Shown here: positions 5,635 to 7,634 of the stretch, one piece after another
Position numbering within the stretch: the stretch's first letter is position 1
How the letters are laid out: every line of letters begins with the position of its first letter
DNA from: JBEKZD01 sp050013395
GTDB taxonomy: Bacteria > Verrucomicrobiota > Verrucomicrobiia > Palsa-1439
Direction of reading: 5' to 3'
DNA: 7,634 nucleotides
Assembly: GCA_050013395.1 (NCBI GenBank)
Contig: JBEKFI010000142.1
Location: forward strand, 1-7,634
The notes under the pieces: model-generated
Told to the model about the DNA's origin: nothing
The model's input: only the letters and a program-made list of their open reading frames with translations
Database searches by the model: none
Translations under genes and position numbers: made by a program

Positions 5635-7008
5635 ATGCGTGCCCCGTCCATCGAGAAAACTGCCATCGCCTCACACCGCCAAGCGCAAATCAGCTCCCAT
5701 CTGGCGAGGAAGCTGATTGTGGCGATGGCCGGCTCGTCAAGCCGTCTGGGTCGCAGCGCCACTCATCCGATTGGGGCGTCACTGTGCCTGGCGCTGGGTT
5801 ACATGGTCCTCTGCAGCGCGTATATTTTTTTCTCGGGCCGAATCGCAGCCGGCGCGGCCTGGTCCATTGACCAGTTGCGCAACCTCGAACTGCTGAAGGG
5901 ACTGGCGTTTGTCATGATCACGGGGGCGGCGTTTTTTGGGTTCGCCGCCTTCCTGCTGAAGCGGATCGCCATCCAGCAACAGCACCTCGCTCTGATCTTT
6001 CAAGGGGTTTCCGATTGCCTGTTCCTGCTCCAAGTCGAAGCCGACGACTGCTATCGGTTCCTCTGCGTCAATGCCGCCTTTCTGAAAGTGACCGGTCTCA
6101 CCCGGGAACAAGTGGTTGGCAAACGGATCGAGGAAGTTCTACCGGGAACTTCCCAAGCCCGGGTGCGGAGCAAATTCCAGGAAGCGATTCGGGAGCGCAA
6201 AACTGTGAGCTGGGAAGACAGCGCCGCTTACCCGGCCGGCCCGCGCGTGGGCGAAGTCACCCTGACCCCGCTAGCCGACAAGACCGGCACGATTGTCCAA
6301 CTCGCCGGTGTCGTGCGCGACATCACCGAACGCAAGCAGGCGGAGGACGAAGTGCGCCAGCTCTCTGGTCATCTATTGCGGTCGCAGGACGAAGAACGCC
6401 GGCGGATTGGCCGCGAGCTGCACGATTCGACCGGGCAGGAGTTGGCGGCTGTGGCGATAAACCTCGGCCTCGTGCAACAACGCAGCGCCGGCCGCGATGT
6501 CACCGCTGACAACCTCGTCGCGGACAGCCAGGCGATCATCGAGCAGTGCCAGCGCGAGCTGCGGACGCTGGCTTACCAACTGCACCCGCCCGTGCTCGAC
6601 GAGGTGGGCTTGGCCGGCGCGGCGCAGGAATACGCCGCCGGGTTCACGCAACGCAGCGGGATCAAGGTGACGCTGGACGCCAGTCCGGCCCTCGGACGAT
6701 TGCCGGCCGAGACGGAGCGGGCACTGTTTCGGGTGGTGCAGGAAAGTCTCGGCAACGTCCATCGCCATTCCGGCAGTCCGACCGCCACGATTCGGATCGC
6801 GCGTGAAGCCGCCGAGGTTATCCTTGAAGTTTGTGATCAAGGCCGTGGGCTGCGCATTCGGGGCGACGGCACCGTGGCGAACGCGGGCGTGGGGCTGGCC
6901 GGCATGCGCGAACGCGTGCGTCAATTGGGCGGCCGGTTCGAGATTGAATCGAGTGCGCGGGGAACGACCGTGCGGGCCATTGTGCCCGGGGAGGCAGGGG
7001 CCGCATGA
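5635..7008 (+). CDS. Membrane-anchored PAS sensor histidine kinase, NarX/DegS-type (HisKA_3)
   Basis: The protein has 457 residues. Two hydrophobic segments (about 46-68 and 88-108) anchor it in the inner membrane with only a short loop between them, so sensing is probably intramembrane or through the cytoplasmic PAS domain. The PAS domain spans about 115-232 (IFQGVSDCLFLLQ to VVRDITERKQAEDEV). HisKA_3 follows: EERRRIGRELHDSTGQEL carries the phospho-accepting H263, and LRTLAYQLHPPVLDEVGL is the usual second helix. The HATPase domain has the N box FRVVQESLGNVHRHS (E370, N374), the DxGxG box DQGRG (401-405) and the G2 box GVGLAGMRERV. All catalytic motifs look intact. Its stop overlaps the next gene as ATGA, so it should phosphorylate that regulator. 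The signal it senses cannot be told from the sequence. Confidence 0.95.
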   Translation: MRAPSIEKTAIASHRQAQISSHLARKLIVAMAGSSSRLGRSATHPIGASLCLALGYMVLCSAYIFFSGRIAAGAAWSIDQLRNLELLKGLAFVMITGAAFFGFAAFLLKRIAIQQQHLALIFQGVSDCLFLLQVEADDCYRFLCVNAAFLKVTGLTREQVVGKRIEEVLPGTSQARVRSKFQEAIRERKTVSWEDSAAYPAGPRVGEVTLTPLADKTGTIVQLAGVVRDITERKQAEDEVRQLSGHLLRSQDEERRRIGRELHDSTGQELAAVAINLGLVQQRSAGRDVTADNLVADSQAIIEQCQRELRTLAYQLHPPVLDEVGLAGAAQEYAAGFTQRSGIKVTLDASPALGRLPAETERALFRVVQESLGNVHRHSGSPTATIRIAREAAEVILEVCDQGRGLRIRGDGTVANAGVGLAGMRERVRQLGGRFEIESSARGTTVRAIVPGEAGAA

Positions 7009-7634
7009 AGACCCTGCAAATCTTGATTGCCGATGACCACGAGCTGGTGCGGAAGGGCTTGCGGACGGTGCTGGAAAACCAGCCCGGCTGGAAAGTCTGC
7101 GGGGAGGCGATCAACGGCCGGCAAGCGGTCGAGTTGACCAAGCAGTTGGGGCCCGATGTGATTGTGTTGGACGTGACGATGCCGGAACTGAATGGCCTGG
7201 AGGCCACGCGCCAGATTCTCAAGGCGATCCCCAAGGCCGAAGTGCTGATTCTCACCATGCACGAGTCCGAACAGTTGGTGAGCGAGGTGCTCGCCGCCGG
7301 CGCCCACGGCTATATTCTGAAAGCGGACACGTCGCGCCTGCTGGTTTCCGCCGTCGAATCGCTCGCCCAGCACCAGCCGTTTTTCACCGGGAAGGTTTCG
7401 GAAGTGGTGTTGAGTGGTTACCTGAACCCCGGGGAAATCAGGAAAGGTGCGGCTGGCCCGGTGCAGCACCTAACGGCACGCGAACGCGAGATTGTCCAAC
7501 TCCTGGCGGAAGGCAAGACCAACAAAGAGGTCGCCGTCGCGCTCGGCGTCAGCGTCAAGACCGTGGATGCGCACCGGGCCAACGTCATGCACAAACTCGA
7601 CCTGCATTCCGTGACTGACCTCGTCCGCTACGCC
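7005..7634 (+). CDS. NarL/FixJ-family response regulator, 3' end cut by window
   Basis: The window contains 210 codons with no stop, so probably only a few residues are missing. The receiver domain (about 1-120) has the acidic pair D10-D11 (IADDHE), the phospho-acceptor D56 (VIVLDVTMPELNG), T84 (LILTMH) and K106 (GYILKAD). A linker of ~35 residues leads to a LuxR-type helix-turn-helix: HLTAREREIVQLLAEGKTNK (155-174), then EVAVALGVSVKTVDAHRANV and MHKLDLHSVTDLVRYA. It is a DNA-binding transcription regulator, activated by phosphorylation from the kinase encoded just before it (ATGA overlap, hence co-translation). No target genes are visible in the window. Confidence 0.95.
   Translation, partial: MKTLQILIADDHELVRKGLRTVLENQPGWKVCGEAINGRQAVELTKQLGPDVIVLDVTMPELNGLEATRQILKAIPKAEVLILTMHESEQLVSEVLAAGAHGYILKADTSRLLVSAVESLAQHQPFFTGKVSEVVLSGYLNPGEIRKGAAGPVQHLTAREREIVQLLAEGKTNKEVAVALGVSVKTVDAHRANVMHKLDLHSVTDLVRYA

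Noticed and set aside
6373..6924. Minus-strand ORF of 183 codons opposite the sensor kinase
   Set aside because: It is a shadow of the HisKA_3/HATPase coding region, whose motifs are intact on the plus strand.
1..7634. CRISPR arrays, tRNA/rRNA genes, transposase genes or long repeats
   Set aside because: No regularly spaced repeats, no tRNA-like cloverleaf and no transposase motifs were noticed by reading. Covariance-model and repeat searches could not be run.

Overview
The window is high-GC bacterial DNA (roughly 60% by eye). It has three blocks: a cation-transport gene entering from the left edge, a compact type II restriction-modification (R-M) locus on the minus strand, and a plus-strand block with an RNase II-family gene and a two-component signalling operon that runs off the right edge. 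The organism is not certain. The pairing of an RsbU-N-like/HisKA_3 kinase relic with a NarL-type kinase and regulator resembles gene sets I associate with Verrucomicrobiota (Pedosphaera/Limisphaerales-like bacteria). This is an inference from protein style only.

Layout. Bases 1-767 (+) encode the C-terminal part of an MgtA/MgtB-type Mg2+ P-type ATPase. Bases 768-1079 contain no intact gene but hold a minus-strand coding relic, best read as the displaced 3' tail of the neighbouring restriction endonuclease gene. Bases 1080-1973 (-) encode a Bpu10I-like PD-(D/E)XK endonuclease. Bases 1976-3166 (-) encode its presumed partner, an amino-group (m4C/m6A-type) DNA methyltransferase. The stop codon of the methyltransferase lies 2 bp before the endonuclease ATG, so the pair is transcribed methyltransferase first. 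Upstream of the methyltransferase, 3183-3365 (-) is a small unrecognised ORF, and 3366-3540 (-) is a coding-like but interrupted relic. Bases 3565-5049 (+) encode a short RNB-domain ribonuclease. Bases 5198-5623 (+) encode a small protein that looks like a histidine kinase whose catalytic middle was deleted in frame. Bases 5635-7008 (+) encode a membrane-anchored PAS/HisKA_3/HATPase sensor kinase, and 7005-7634 (+) its NarL-family response regulator, which lacks only its last residues.

How the genes work together. The methyltransferase and endonuclease should form a type II R-M system, but the end of the endonuclease reading frame looks damaged by a 4-bp tandem duplication. The system may therefore survive mainly as a solitary methyltransferase. 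The kinase and regulator share an ATGA overlap and form a standard phosphorelay; the kinase relic sits just upstream on the same strand. I saw no RNA genes, CRISPR arrays, insertion sequences or convincing intrinsic terminators.
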